A stretch of DNA of 64,000 bases from Verrucomicrobiales bacterium (GTDB lineage Bacteria > Verrucomicrobiota > Verrucomicrobiia > Limisphaerales > J093), in assembly GCA_024233305.1 (NCBI GenBank), contig JACKPV010000039.1, positions 1-64,000 on the forward strand, in the 5' to 3' direction. Below the pieces are notes generated by a model. That model searched no databases, was not told where the DNA came from, and was given only the letters and a program-made list of their open reading frames with translations. Positions 21,165 to 29,533 of the stretch are shown here, piece after piece; positions within the stretch are counted from its first letter, which is position 1, and each line of letters opens with the position of its first letter. The translations under genes were made by a program, and so were the position numbers.

Positions 21165-22061
21165 ATGCAACGACTTGGCGAGAAACTCCAGTGGTGGTCG
21201 GTGGCCGTCGCGGTGACGACGCTGCCGGGCGCCTGGTCACAGAGCGGACCGCAACTGACCGTTCAGCGGCAGGCGGGACAGGTCCGGATCCAGTGGACGC
21301 CCGAGGCGCGGGCGATTGGGGAGGGCGTGATGGTCTTTCCCAACTACCGTCTCGAAGGGACCTCCACCTTTGGCGAATGGGAGACGGTTCAATCGGTCGC
21401 GGGCAGGACGGGCGAACCGGTCAGCGTGACGCGTGCCTTCAACGAAGCGCCCTGGAGGTTCTTCCGAGTGTTGGTGGACTTCAGCCTGGAAGGCGTCCAA
21501 CTCGAGGGCGTGGATCTGCGCGGCGCCGATCTGCGGGGGGTGAACCTGCGGGAGGCCAACCTCCGGGGGGCCAACCTCCGGGCAGCGAACCTCGGGGGCG
21601 CTGATCTGCGCGGCGCGGATTTGACCGGCGCGTTCCTGCGGGATGCCGACCTGACCGGGGCGCAACTCGAAGGGGCAACGCTTACGTGGGCGGTGTTGCG
21701 CGACGCCGTCCTGCAGGAGGCGGATCTGTCGGAGGCCCGGTTGATGGATGCCGATCTGCGCGGCGTGGACCTGCGCGACGGCCGGTTGGTGGCCGCGGAC
21801 CTTTCCCGCAGCGACCTGCGCGCGGGGGATCTTTCGCGGGCCGATTTTACCGACGCCGTGCTGTTGCAAGCCTCGCTTCGCGATGCCGTCATCCGGGAAG
21901 CCACCCTGGTGCGCGCGAACCTGCAGGGTGCCGAGCTGCGCGACACGAGCCTGGTGAACGCGGATCTGTCCGGCGCGAACCTGCTCGACGCGGATCTGAC
22001 CAATGCCGATCTGACCGGAGCGATTCTGACGGGTGCCGTCTTGAGCGGAACCGGGCCTTGA
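21165..22061 (+). CDS. Secreted pentapeptide-repeat protein
   Basis: The protein has 298 residues. An N-terminal signal peptide is likely (a basic start, then SVAVAVTTLPGAWS). Residues about 30-105 form a domain of unknown family (FFRVLVDF at its end). From about residue 108 to the C-terminus it consists of pentapeptide repeats of the A(D/N)LxG type (LRGADLRGVNLREANLRGA), which fold into a right-handed quadrilateral beta-helix. The ATG lies only 4 bp after the stop of the giant RTX gene, so the two are probably co-transcribed, and the protein may work with the RTX protein outside the cytoplasm. Most characterised pentapeptide proteins are cytoplasmic, so the apparent export is worth noting. 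No catalytic motif is visible. Confidence 0.85.
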   Translation: MQRLGEKLQWWSVAVAVTTLPGAWSQSGPQLTVQRQAGQVRIQWTPEARAIGEGVMVFPNYRLEGTSTFGEWETVQSVAGRTGEPVSVTRAFNEAPWRFFRVLVDFSLEGVQLEGVDLRGADLRGVNLREANLRGANLRAANLGGADLRGADLTGAFLRDADLTGAQLEGATLTWAVLRDAVLQEADLSEARLMDADLRGVDLRDGRLVAADLSRSDLRAGDLSRADFTDAVLLQASLRDAVIREATLVRANLQGAELRDTSLVNADLSGANLLDADLTNADLTGAILTGAVLSGTGP

Positions 22062-22110
22062 AGCGCGGACCGTTGCCCGGCGCCGGCGTCTTCATCGCAC
22101 CGCTTCGGGC

Positions 22111-25092
22111 CTATCGTCGGTCTTCGGGGTGGCGGTCGGCCGGTTTCTCCGGCAGGGCGAAGGCCACCCAGGCATCGCCGGTTTCTCCGCCCAGTTTTCC
22201 TCCGCCGGTCGCCGGAATCACCACGAACTCGCGATCCCCGACCGCGTAGACCGTGGGTGGCGCGGTGCCGTGTCGGGGAAGCGGATGCGACCAGAGTTCC
22301 CTGCCGGTGTCAGTGTCGAAGGCCCGGATTCGGTTGTCGCGGGTCCCGGAGGCGAACACCAGCCCGCCGGCGGTGACCGTGGCGCCGCCGAAGTTTTCGG
22401 TTCCGGTCAACGGCATCCCCCGTTCTGTCAGCTCCGGGTATTCCCCGAGCGGCGTCTTCCAAACCACGCGTCCGGTTGCGAGGTCCAGGCACGCCAGCGT
22501 TCCCCAGGGGGGCGTGCAACCGGGATAGCCCTCGTCATCGAGCAGCTTTACCCAGCCGCCAAAGGTCCAGCGCGCGGGGCCGTCGGCGGGCCGCGCCGCA
22601 TTCGGGCGGTCGCGCAGGAACAGGAAATCCACCAGCGCCTGCTCCTCCTCCGGCGTGAGATGGGCGAACGACGGCATGCTGCTCTTGCCGTGCTGCATCT
22701 GGGTGAAGACCTCGTCCGGCCGTTTGCGATGCCGCACACCGATCAACGGGGGCGCCTGATTGAGGCCGCGCCGGTCGACGCCGTGACAGACCGCGCAGTT
22801 CTGCTGGAACAAGGCGCCGCCTGGCGTGAGCGGTTCCCGGGGGTCGTACGGCTTTTCGTCATCGCGGTACACGGTGATGTGCCAGGGGATTTCATTCAAC
22901 GTGACGAAGAGCCGGGCGGCCTGCGGTTCGAGCGCGGCCCCGGTCCATTCGGCGCCGCCATGCTCGTTGAACAACACTGTGGGCCGGCCCTCCTCGAAGG
23001 GAACGAACCAGCCGTGGTTCGCCCGCCCGACCACCTGCATCACCCGTTCCGTCGCCTCCTCGGTCCGCTGCGTGACGTCTTCCCGCCGGAACTGTTGCCG
23101 CACGAGCGGCTCGGGCAGTTCGGGATCGGGCTGATAGGGCCACGTGGCTTCTCCGGGCAGTTTCGATTCGGGCGCCCGACGCAGGCGGAAGGGGAACAGT
23201 GGCTTTCCGTTCACGCGATCCAGAACCAGGGTGTTGCCGAGTTTCGTTACCGCCACGACGACCTCCACCCCGCGACCCTCCCGTTGCACCGTCGCCAACA
23301 ACGGCGGCGACGGGATGTCCCAGTCCCAAATGTCGTGCCGCACCTCCTGGAAATGCCAGCGGCGTTCGCCGGTCAGGGCGTCGAGGGCGATCACGCAGTT
23401 GGCAAAGAGGTTTTGCCCCCGGTGACCCATGCCGAGGAAATCCGGTTTGGGCGAGCCCGTGGCCACGTAGGCGAGGCCGCGCGAGGCATCGAGCACAAGG
23501 CCTCCCCAACAGTTTGCGCCGAGTTCCGGGCCGTCCCAGGTTTCCGCTCCCGGTTCGCCTGGTTGCGGAATCGTGTGAAACCGCCACCGCAACTCACCCG
23601 TGCGGACATCGTAGCCAAAGACGTCCCGCTCGAACCCGGCGATGACGAAAATGTGCTGGAACACTGCGCCGGCCACGGTGGCCGCGGTCGGGAGGACCAC
23701 GCGCCCCTGTTCGCCGAAGCCTTCGAGCGGTTGCCCGGTCAACGCGCTGATCGCGAAGATCCAGCGGCTGACGCCGAAGAGCAGGCGTTCCGGATGCGTC
23801 GCGTCTCCCGGCCACCAGACCAGCCCGCGTCGAGCGGGGGCATCGGCCAGCCCCGCTTGAACGCCGCCCAGGTCCGGCCGAAACCGCCAGAGCTCCGTGC
23901 CCGTCGCGGCATCCACCGCCACCACGCAACCCCCGGGTGTCGGCGTGATCAGCCGTCCGTCGACCACGATGGGATTGCATTGAATGTTGCCCGGACCATC
24001 CCCCGAGTGGTAGGTCCAGGCGACCTTGAGTTCCCCGACATTCGCCCGGTGGATCTGGTCGAGGGACGAGAACCGGGTCCCCGCCGCATCCCCGTGGGAC
24101 CGGGTCCAGGCGCGGAACATCCCTGGATCATAGGTGGCCACCGCCGGGGTGAGTTCCTCGGGCCGGGCTGCCGGGATGATCCGGAACTCGGGCAGCGCGG
24201 TGGCGCTCGCCGCCGGTTCCCGGGAAAGGACACTTCGCAACCGGGCCAATCCCTCGAGGTTGCCCCGCAGGGTCACTTCGGAATCCGTCTCGGGCAGGTG
24301 ATCGAGGATGCCCACCGGTCCCTGCCACCCGCTGTCGCAGAGCACCCGCAGCATCCCCAGTTCGCGGTCGCCGTCGCCGATCGGGAGGATCTTCTTTCCC
24401 GCGGTCTCGCCGCCGTCGACCATTCCGTTGAGGTTGATCGCAAGCAAATGGGGCTGCATGCGGCGGAACAATTCGGGGAAGCGTACGAGGTGTGTGTGGC
24501 CGTGGTGGAAGTTGTAGACGAGTCCGACGTTCGGGCGATCGAGGGATTCAAGCACGGCCATCTGGTTCTCCGGTTCGCCGAACCAACCGCCGTGGTTGTA
24601 GAGCGCAACGGAACAGCCGATTTCGGCGGCGGCATCCACGATGGGGCCGAGGATGCGGGCCGCGGCCTCGACCTTGGCCGGGGAGACGGGCGCCGGGTCG
24701 CCCAGGGTGATCCAGAGCTGGCAATGCACCTTGTGGCGGCGCAATGCCTCCAGGATCTGCCGGCTCACCGGTCCGAGATCCGCCGGAAACCACCATGCCG
24801 TGATCTCGATCCCATGCCGCTGCATGACCTCGATCTCCTCGTCGAACGTCGGGATGTGTTCGTCGCGCCAGTCGTAGGCCAGCCGCCGGATTCCCAGACC
24901 TTCGAGCATCCGGGCCCGGGCTTCCGGGCCACGTCGGGCCGCATCGAAAGGGACGATGCACCAGGCCACGAGGTTCGTTGGCGCCAGGAGCGCGGCACGC
25001 GGCAGCGCGGTTTCGCCCACCGGCGCCGGTTGCTCCGCGGCCGGGGCGGCGGGCAGGGCGGCGGCCAGGAACCACCAGAGGGGCAATCGCAT
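22111..25092 (-). CDS. Exported fusion: TIM-barrel sugar-isomerase-like domain, PQQ quinoprotein dehydrogenase, inserted cytochrome c
   Basis: The chosen ATG (25092) begins a clear signal peptide (MRLPLWWFLAAALPAAPAAE); a longer reading with an extra 40 residues lacks one. Residues about 35-310 resemble the xylose-isomerase-like/AP-endonuclease-2 TIM barrel. From about 340 on there is a PQQ-dependent glucose-dehydrogenase-like beta-propeller (AWTYHSGDGPGNIQCNPIVV; WRFRPDLGG; GENCWGG-like blade; GGATVTAGGLVFASG near the end). A c-type cytochrome is inserted late in the propeller: the haem motif C766-A-V-C769-H770 and a downstream Met ligand region (SSMPSFAHLTPEEE). The predicted role is periplasmic oxidation of a sugar or alcohol with electron transfer to the inserted haem. 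The gene converges with the pentapeptide gene (49 bp apart) and diverges from the sphingolipid operon. Confidence 0.82.
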   Translation of the reverse strand: MRLPLWWFLAAALPAAPAAEQPAPVGETALPRAALLAPTNLVAWCIVPFDAARRGPEARARMLEGLGIRRLAYDWRDEHIPTFDEEIEVMQRHGIEITAWWFPADLGPVSRQILEALRRHKVHCQLWITLGDPAPVSPAKVEAAARILGPIVDAAAEIGCSVALYNHGGWFGEPENQMAVLESLDRPNVGLVYNFHHGHTHLVRFPELFRRMQPHLLAINLNGMVDGGETAGKKILPIGDGDRELGMLRVLCDSGWQGPVGILDHLPETDSEVTLRGNLEGLARLRSVLSREPAASATALPEFRIIPAARPEELTPAVATYDPGMFRAWTRSHGDAAGTRFSSLDQIHRANVGELKVAWTYHSGDGPGNIQCNPIVVDGRLITPTPGGCVVAVDAATGTELWRFRPDLGGVQAGLADAPARRGLVWWPGDATHPERLLFGVSRWIFAISALTGQPLEGFGEQGRVVLPTAATVAGAVFQHIFVIAGFERDVFGYDVRTGELRWRFHTIPQPGEPGAETWDGPELGANCWGGLVLDASRGLAYVATGSPKPDFLGMGHRGQNLFANCVIALDALTGERRWHFQEVRHDIWDWDIPSPPLLATVQREGRGVEVVVAVTKLGNTLVLDRVNGKPLFPFRLRRAPESKLPGEATWPYQPDPELPEPLVRQQFRREDVTQRTEEATERVMQVVGRANHGWFVPFEEGRPTVLFNEHGGAEWTGAALEPQAARLFVTLNEIPWHITVYRDDEKPYDPREPLTPGGALFQQNCAVCHGVDRRGLNQAPPLIGVRHRKRPDEVFTQMQHGKSSMPSFAHLTPEEEQALVDFLFLRDRPNAARPADGPARWTFGGWVKLLDDEGYPGCTPPWGTLACLDLATGRVVWKTPLGEYPELTERGMPLTGTENFGGATVTAGGLVFASGTRDNRIRAFDTDTGRELWSHPLPRHGTAPPTVYAVGDREFVVIPATGGGKLGGETGDAWVAFALPEKPADRHPEDRR

Positions 25093-25326
25093 GCCCACCA
25101 GAAGCCCTTGCCGGCGCTGGTCGTCAAGCGGGTTTTCGCCGTCGGGGAACCGGTCGGCCGACCGTGAAACCACTTGACAGCCAATGGCCCTTGCCGGGAC
25201 GCTCGCGCCCATGCGGTTGCACGTGCGCCCGGAGGTCGGGGTCGGCGCGGAACCCTCAACCGCCCAGCTTTGAATGGCCCGCGCGCGTGATGGTTCAGGC
25301 GACCGGGCCTTTCATGCATCCAATCG

Positions 25327-26634
25327 ATGAAGCGCGAGGATCCAGTGACTTTGGAGCAGGTTGAAAACCAGTCGGAGCCGGATGCATCCGGCCCCCCTGC
25401 ACCCGCCGGCCCGGACGGGGCAGCCGTCCGGCGGCGCGGTCCGGCCGCGGGGTTGCCGCTCATGGCGAAGGTGCGGGGCTATACCAGCGCGGATCGGGTG
25501 CGCGCCCTCGGGCTTTACCCGTACTTCCGGACGATTGAATCGGCGCAGGATACCGAGGTCATCATCGATGGCCGCACGGTGCTCATGCTGGGCTCGAACA
25601 GCTACCTCGGGCTCACCAATCACCCGAGGATCAAGGAGGTGGTCCGCGAGGCCGTCAGCCGTTACGGCACCGGGTGCGCCGGGTCGCGGTTCCTGAACGG
25701 CACGCTCGACATCCACTTGCAGCTCGAGGAACGGCTGGCCGCGCTCGTCAAGAAGGAGGCCGTGCTGCTCTACAGCACCGGCTTCCAGGTGAACCTCGGC
25801 GTCATCAGCGCGCTGGTGGGCAAGGGCGAGTACGTGCTCGGCGACAAGAGCAATCACGCCAGCATCGTCGAGGGCTGCCAGTTGACGCAGGGCAAGTTCG
25901 TGCGGTTCGCCCACAAGGACATGGCCGCGCTTGAGAACCGCCTCGAAATGCTCGAACCCGAGGCCGGCAAGCTCATCGTCGTCGATGGCGTGTTCAGCAT
26001 GGAGGGCGACATCATCCAGCTCCCCGAGTTGTGCCGCCTGGCGCACAATCATCGGGCGGTGTTGATGGTGGACGACGCCCATGCCATCGGGGTGCTTGGG
26101 GAAAAGGGGGCCGGCACGGCCAGCCACTTCGGTCTCACTGACCAAGTGCACCTGATCATGGGGACGTTCAGCAAGTCCCTGGCCAGCCTGGGCGGGTTCA
26201 TTGCCGCGGATCAGGCGACGGTCGACTATCTCAAGCACAACTCGAAGGCGTTGATTTTCAGCGCCAGCATGAGTCCGGCCAACGCCGCGGCTGCCCTGGC
26301 GGCGCTCGACATCATGGAGACCGAGCCGGAGCGCATTTCGCAGCTGTGGCGCAACACCGAGCGCATGAAGCAGGGCTTGCTTTCGCTCGGCTTCGACCTC
26401 GGCGCTTCGCAAACCCCGATTCTTCCCGTCTACGTGCGCGAACTCGTGCTGACCTTCCGGTTCTGCAAACGTCTCGAACAGGAGGGCGTTTTCGTGAACC
26501 CCGTGGTCTCGCCCGGCGTGCCGCCCGGACAGGAACTCATCCGCATCAGCCTCATGGCCACCCACACCGACGCCCAGATCGACTTCGCGCTCGAGAAGCT
26601 GGATCAGGTCGGACGGGAACTCGGCCTGCTCTGA
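25327..26634 (+). CDS. spt: Serine palmitoyltransferase-type alpha-oxoamine synthase
   Basis: This is a PLP-dependent acyl-CoA:amino-acid acyltransferase of 435 residues that condenses an acyl thioester with an amino acid, the first step of sphingoid-base synthesis. Visible motifs are LGSNSYLGLTNHP (88-100), GTGCAGSRFLNGT (114-126), the PLP-stacking His177 in SNHAS, DDAHA (249-253) and the Schiff-base lysine K283 in GTFSKSLASLGG. The segment LGLYPYFRTIESAQDTEV is characteristic of bacterial SPT rather than of BioF or Kbl. The first 45 residues are Pro/Ala-rich and could be dispensable; an internal ATG at 25462 (MAKVRGY) is an alternative start. It is the first of four closely spaced genes. 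BioF (8-amino-7-oxononanoate synthase) is the main alternative but fits the neighbours less well. Confidence 0.85.
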   Translation: MKREDPVTLEQVENQSEPDASGPPAPAGPDGAAVRRRGPAAGLPLMAKVRGYTSADRVRALGLYPYFRTIESAQDTEVIIDGRTVLMLGSNSYLGLTNHPRIKEVVREAVSRYGTGCAGSRFLNGTLDIHLQLEERLAALVKKEAVLLYSTGFQVNLGVISALVGKGEYVLGDKSNHASIVEGCQLTQGKFVRFAHKDMAALENRLEMLEPEAGKLIVVDGVFSMEGDIIQLPELCRLAHNHRAVLMVDDAHAIGVLGEKGAGTASHFGLTDQVHLIMGTFSKSLASLGGFIAADQATVDYLKHNSKALIFSASMSPANAAAALAALDIMETEPERISQLWRNTERMKQGLLSLGFDLGASQTPILPVYVRELVLTFRFCKRLEQEGVFVNPVVSPGVPPGQELIRISLMATHTDAQIDFALEKLDQVGRELGLL

Positions 26635-26653
26635 CGGCGCGGGGCCTCGCCCG

Positions 26654-27637
26654 ATGAAAGTCCTGCTGACGGGGGCGAACGGATTCGTCGGGAGCCACAT
26701 CCTGGACCGCCTCCGCCAGGACGGCATGGCGGTGGTTCTCCTCCTGCGCCCCTCGAGTGACACCCGTTTCATCGTTTCCCATCTCGACGCGGTCGAGGTG
26801 GTGCGCGGTGACCTGGCGAATCCCGGCGCGCTGGCGCCGGTCATGGCCGGGGTCACCCACGTCATTCATTGCGCCGGCGCCACGAAGGCGCTGCACGAGG
26901 AAGGCCTGTTCGCCGCCAACCGCGACGGCACGACCGGACTGATTCACTTGGTGAACGAACACGCCGATCACATCGAGCGAGTGGTCCACATTTCGAGCCT
27001 GGCCGCGGGCCGGTCGGGGAGGGCGGAACAACCGGCGCACGAGGACGATTCCCCGGAGCCCCTTTCGGCCTATGGCGAAAGCAAGCGCGCGGCGGAAGAG
27101 GTCGTGTGCCGCCACTGCCGGGTCGATCACATGATCCTGCGCCCGGCGGCGGTCTATGGCCCGCGCGACCGCGAGTTCCTTCCCCTTTTCGCCGCGGCGG
27201 CGAAGGGATGGGCGCCGGTATTCGGCGGGGGGCGGCAGGAACTCAGCCTGGTCTTTGCGCCGGACCTTGCGGCCGCGGTCCACGCGGCGCTCACCCGTTC
27301 CTTTTCGGGCGGCTGGATCGTGAACGCCGCCGCCGCCGAGGTCGTGACCAGCCGGCAATTGGTGCTCGAAGTGGGGAAGGCCGCCGGGCGTCGGGGCCGG
27401 CTCCTTCCCATGCCCTGGGCCGCTTTGCGCCTGGTCTGCGGGATCCAGGCGGGCTGGGCTCGCCTCGTGCGGCGGCCAACGGTTCTGGCGCATCGCAAAT
27501 ACCGCGAACTGTCCGCGCCGGGTTGGGTTGCCGACACGACGCGGCTTCGGTCGCTGCTGGGCGATGTCTGTCCGACGCGGCTGGCGGACGGCTTGGAGCG
27601 CACCTGGCAATGGTACCGGGAGGCCGGCTGGCTTTGA
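26654..27637 (+). CDS. Extended SDR, NAD-dependent epimerase/dehydratase family (ceramide-reductase-like)
   Basis: The protein has 327 residues, with a Rossmann motif TGANGFVGSH at 6-15 and the catalytic pair Y140-x3-K144 (SAYGESKRAAE). The start lies 19 bp after spt. In Caulobacter and other sphingolipid-making bacteria an atypical extended SDR of this family, CerR, reduces the 3-keto group of the oxidised ceramide and lies near spt; the linkage here makes that role plausible. The sequence alone only supports an NAD(P)-dependent sugar-epimerase or reductase fold. The C-terminal half (about 220-327) is basic and Arg/Trp-rich, which may give membrane contact. Confidence 0.78.
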   Translation: MKVLLTGANGFVGSHILDRLRQDGMAVVLLLRPSSDTRFIVSHLDAVEVVRGDLANPGALAPVMAGVTHVIHCAGATKALHEEGLFAANRDGTTGLIHLVNEHADHIERVVHISSLAAGRSGRAEQPAHEDDSPEPLSAYGESKRAAEEVVCRHCRVDHMILRPAAVYGPRDREFLPLFAAAAKGWAPVFGGGRQELSLVFAPDLAAAVHAALTRSFSGGWIVNAAAAEVVTSRQLVLEVGKAAGRRGRLLPMPWAALRLVCGIQAGWARLVRRPTVLAHRKYRELSAPGWVADTTRLRSLLGDVCPTRLADGLERTWQWYREAGWL

Positions 27638-27707
27638 GGCCCGGGGGGCAGGGGGAAACGTGGTCTGGGGTTGCGGGACCGGCGCGGCTCAGGGAGACTC
27701 CGCGCCG

Positions 27708-28685
27708 ATGAAGCACTACCGCTTGGTGGATTGGGCCACCCAGGGCTACCTGGGTGCGGTGGCGCTTTTGATCCTGCTCTTCCACAATCACACGGTGCCC
27801 GAATGGAAGGTGCTGTTCGCGGGGCATGTGGCGGGGATCGCCCTGGTTCACGGGCTCATCGAGCTCGCGGTCCGGCGGCCCGAAAACAAGGTGGTCGGCT
27901 TCTTCCGGGCCTTCTACCCGATGATGCTCTACACGGCATTCTACCGGGAGACCGAACTGCTCAACCGCCTGTTTGTCGCCGATTGCCTGGATCCATGGTT
28001 CATCCGGCTCGAGGAACGGGTGTTCGGGCTGCAGCCCAGCCTGCTGTTCATGGAATGGCTGCCGCAGCGGTGGGTCGCCGAGGTGTTTTACGGCGCCTAT
28101 TTTTCCTACTACCTGATGATCATCGGCGTGGGAATCGCGCTGTTCGTCCGGGGCCGCGATCAGTTCGCGCATTACCTCACGGTGGTGTCGCTGTTGTTCT
28201 ACGTCTGCTACTTCACCTACATCCTGCTGCCGGTGTGCGGCCCGCGGGTGTTCTACGAGGACTTTGCCGGCCTGAACCTGCCGCCCGAGATCCGCTCGAT
28301 GGGCGCCGCTCATCCGTTCCCGGAGACGGTGCAGGCCGGCGTATTCCCGTCGATCATCTTCCTGATCTACCGGCACCTCGAAGCGGCGGGCGCGGCGTTC
28401 CCCAGCAGCCATGTCGCGGTGGCCATCTGCACCGCCTGGTTCTCCTTCCTTTATCTGAAACGGATCCGGTATCTGCACGCCTTCGTGACCCTGCTCCTGT
28501 GCATCTCGACCGTCTATTGTCGTTATCATTACGTCGTGGATGTGCTCGCCGGGGCGCTGACCGCGGCGGTCATCATCCCGCTGGCACACGCGTTTTACTG
28601 GCGGGTGGAACGACGGGTCGCCCGGGCCGGGACGGGGCCACTCACGCTGACCGGTGAAACCGCTGGACTTCCCGAATCGAGATGA
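27708..28685 (+). CDS. PAP2/Aur1-like integral membrane phosphatase or phosphotransferase
   Basis: The ATG at 27708 is preceded by AGGGAG at a good distance. The 325-residue protein has about six hydrophobic segments. PAP2-superfamily signatures are CGPR (177-180), PSSH (232-235) and R272-Y-H274-x3-D278 (RYHYVVD), which supply the phosphate-binding Arg, the acid His and the nucleophilic His/Asp pair. The layout resembles the inositolphosphotransferase (Aur1/Ipt1-like) subgroup. In a sphingolipid operon it could transfer or remove a polar headgroup on ceramide or a sphingoid-base phosphate; this is inference. It overlaps the next gene by ATGA. Confidence 0.8.
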   Translation: MKHYRLVDWATQGYLGAVALLILLFHNHTVPEWKVLFAGHVAGIALVHGLIELAVRRPENKVVGFFRAFYPMMLYTAFYRETELLNRLFVADCLDPWFIRLEERVFGLQPSLLFMEWLPQRWVAEVFYGAYFSYYLMIIGVGIALFVRGRDQFAHYLTVVSLLFYVCYFTYILLPVCGPRVFYEDFAGLNLPPEIRSMGAAHPFPETVQAGVFPSIIFLIYRHLEAAGAAFPSSHVAVAICTAWFSFLYLKRIRYLHAFVTLLLCISTVYCRYHYVVDVLAGALTAAVIIPLAHAFYWRVERRVARAGTGPLTLTGETAGLPESR

Positions 28686-29404
28686 GCGCCCTGTCCCGAA
28701 ATGCGTTGCGCCAGGCCGCCGTCAGCTCGTCGCTGCGGGCCTGCCAGTTGCTTGCCGGACTGCCGGCGGAGGATCTGGATCGCATCGCCGACATCACCGT
28801 GCTCAAGCTGGTCGAGAAGGGCGACTACCTGTTCCGCGAAGGCCAGCCGTCGGTTGGCTTTTACGTCGTGCAGCACGGGTCGATCAACGTGCACCGGGTG
28901 AGCGCGGGCGGGCGGGAGCAGGTGATTCACGTGTTTCGCGCCGGGGATTCGCTGGCCGAGGCCACCCTCGTCATGCCGGGTGGTTACCCGGCGGACGCCC
29001 GCGCCCTGGAAGCCAGCCGCGTGTTGCTGATCCAGCGCAACGAGTTCATCGCCCTCCTGCGCCGGCAACCCGAACTCTCGTTGCGCCTGCTCGCCTCAAT
29101 GAGCCAGCGGCTTCGGACGCTCGTGGGACAACTCGAGGATCTCACCCTCAAGGACGTCGAGACACGGCTCGCCAACTGGTTGCTCAAGCGTTGCCCCGAC
29201 CGGTCGGCGACCGCTCCCGTGGCCATCGAACTCCCGATGGCCAAGCGCGTCCTGGCTGCCGAACTCGGCACCGTGAGCGAGACCTTTTCCCGCACCCTCG
29301 CCCGTTTCCGTCGCGAACGACTGATTCAAGTCAAGGGCCGCGTCTTGACCGTCGTTTCTCCCGCCGGTCTGCAGCGTTTCCTGGAACAACGGATCGAGGC
29401 CTGA
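28682..29404 (+). CDS. Crp/Fnr-family transcriptional regulator
   Basis: The protein has 240 residues. Residues about 20-135 form a cyclic-nucleotide-binding-type beta-roll (GDYLFREGQPSVGFYVVQHG), then the dimerisation helix (LSLRLLASMSQRLRTLVGQL), then a Crp-type winged helix with recognition helix VSETFSRTLARFRRE (about 198-212). There is no N-terminal cysteine cluster, so an Fnr-type iron-sulfur sensor is unlikely. The start overlaps the stop of the PAP2 gene (ATGA), so it is translationally coupled and is probably a regulator of this lipid operon or of its targets. The ligand cannot be read from the sequence. Confidence 0.88.
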   Translation: MSALSRNALRQAAVSSSLRACQLLAGLPAEDLDRIADITVLKLVEKGDYLFREGQPSVGFYVVQHGSINVHRVSAGGREQVIHVFRAGDSLAEATLVMPGGYPADARALEASRVLLIQRNEFIALLRRQPELSLRLLASMSQRLRTLVGQLEDLTLKDVETRLANWLLKRCPDRSATAPVAIELPMAKRVLAAELGTVSETFSRTLARFRRERLIQVKGRVLTVVSPAGLQRFLEQRIEA

Positions 29405-29533
29405 TCGCCCGTCCGGGGCGCCGAGGCAGCGCGCGCGCGGAGGCGCCGGTTGTCGCCCGCCGACCGTGGCTGGTTCAGGACCAGCGATCTCCTTTACGCC
29501 GGCCCTGACTTGCAACCGGTGGGGGCCGGGGAA

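Noticed and set aside
22129..25167. A 1,012-codon plus-strand frame covering the quinoprotein gene.
   Set aside because: It is the antisense shadow of a gene with a signal peptide, a haem motif and propeller blades on the minus strand.
25462..26634. Annotation of spt as BioF.
   Set aside because: The LGLYPYFRTIES segment and the linked SDR and PAP2 genes fit SPT better, and no biotin genes are nearby; not completely excluded.
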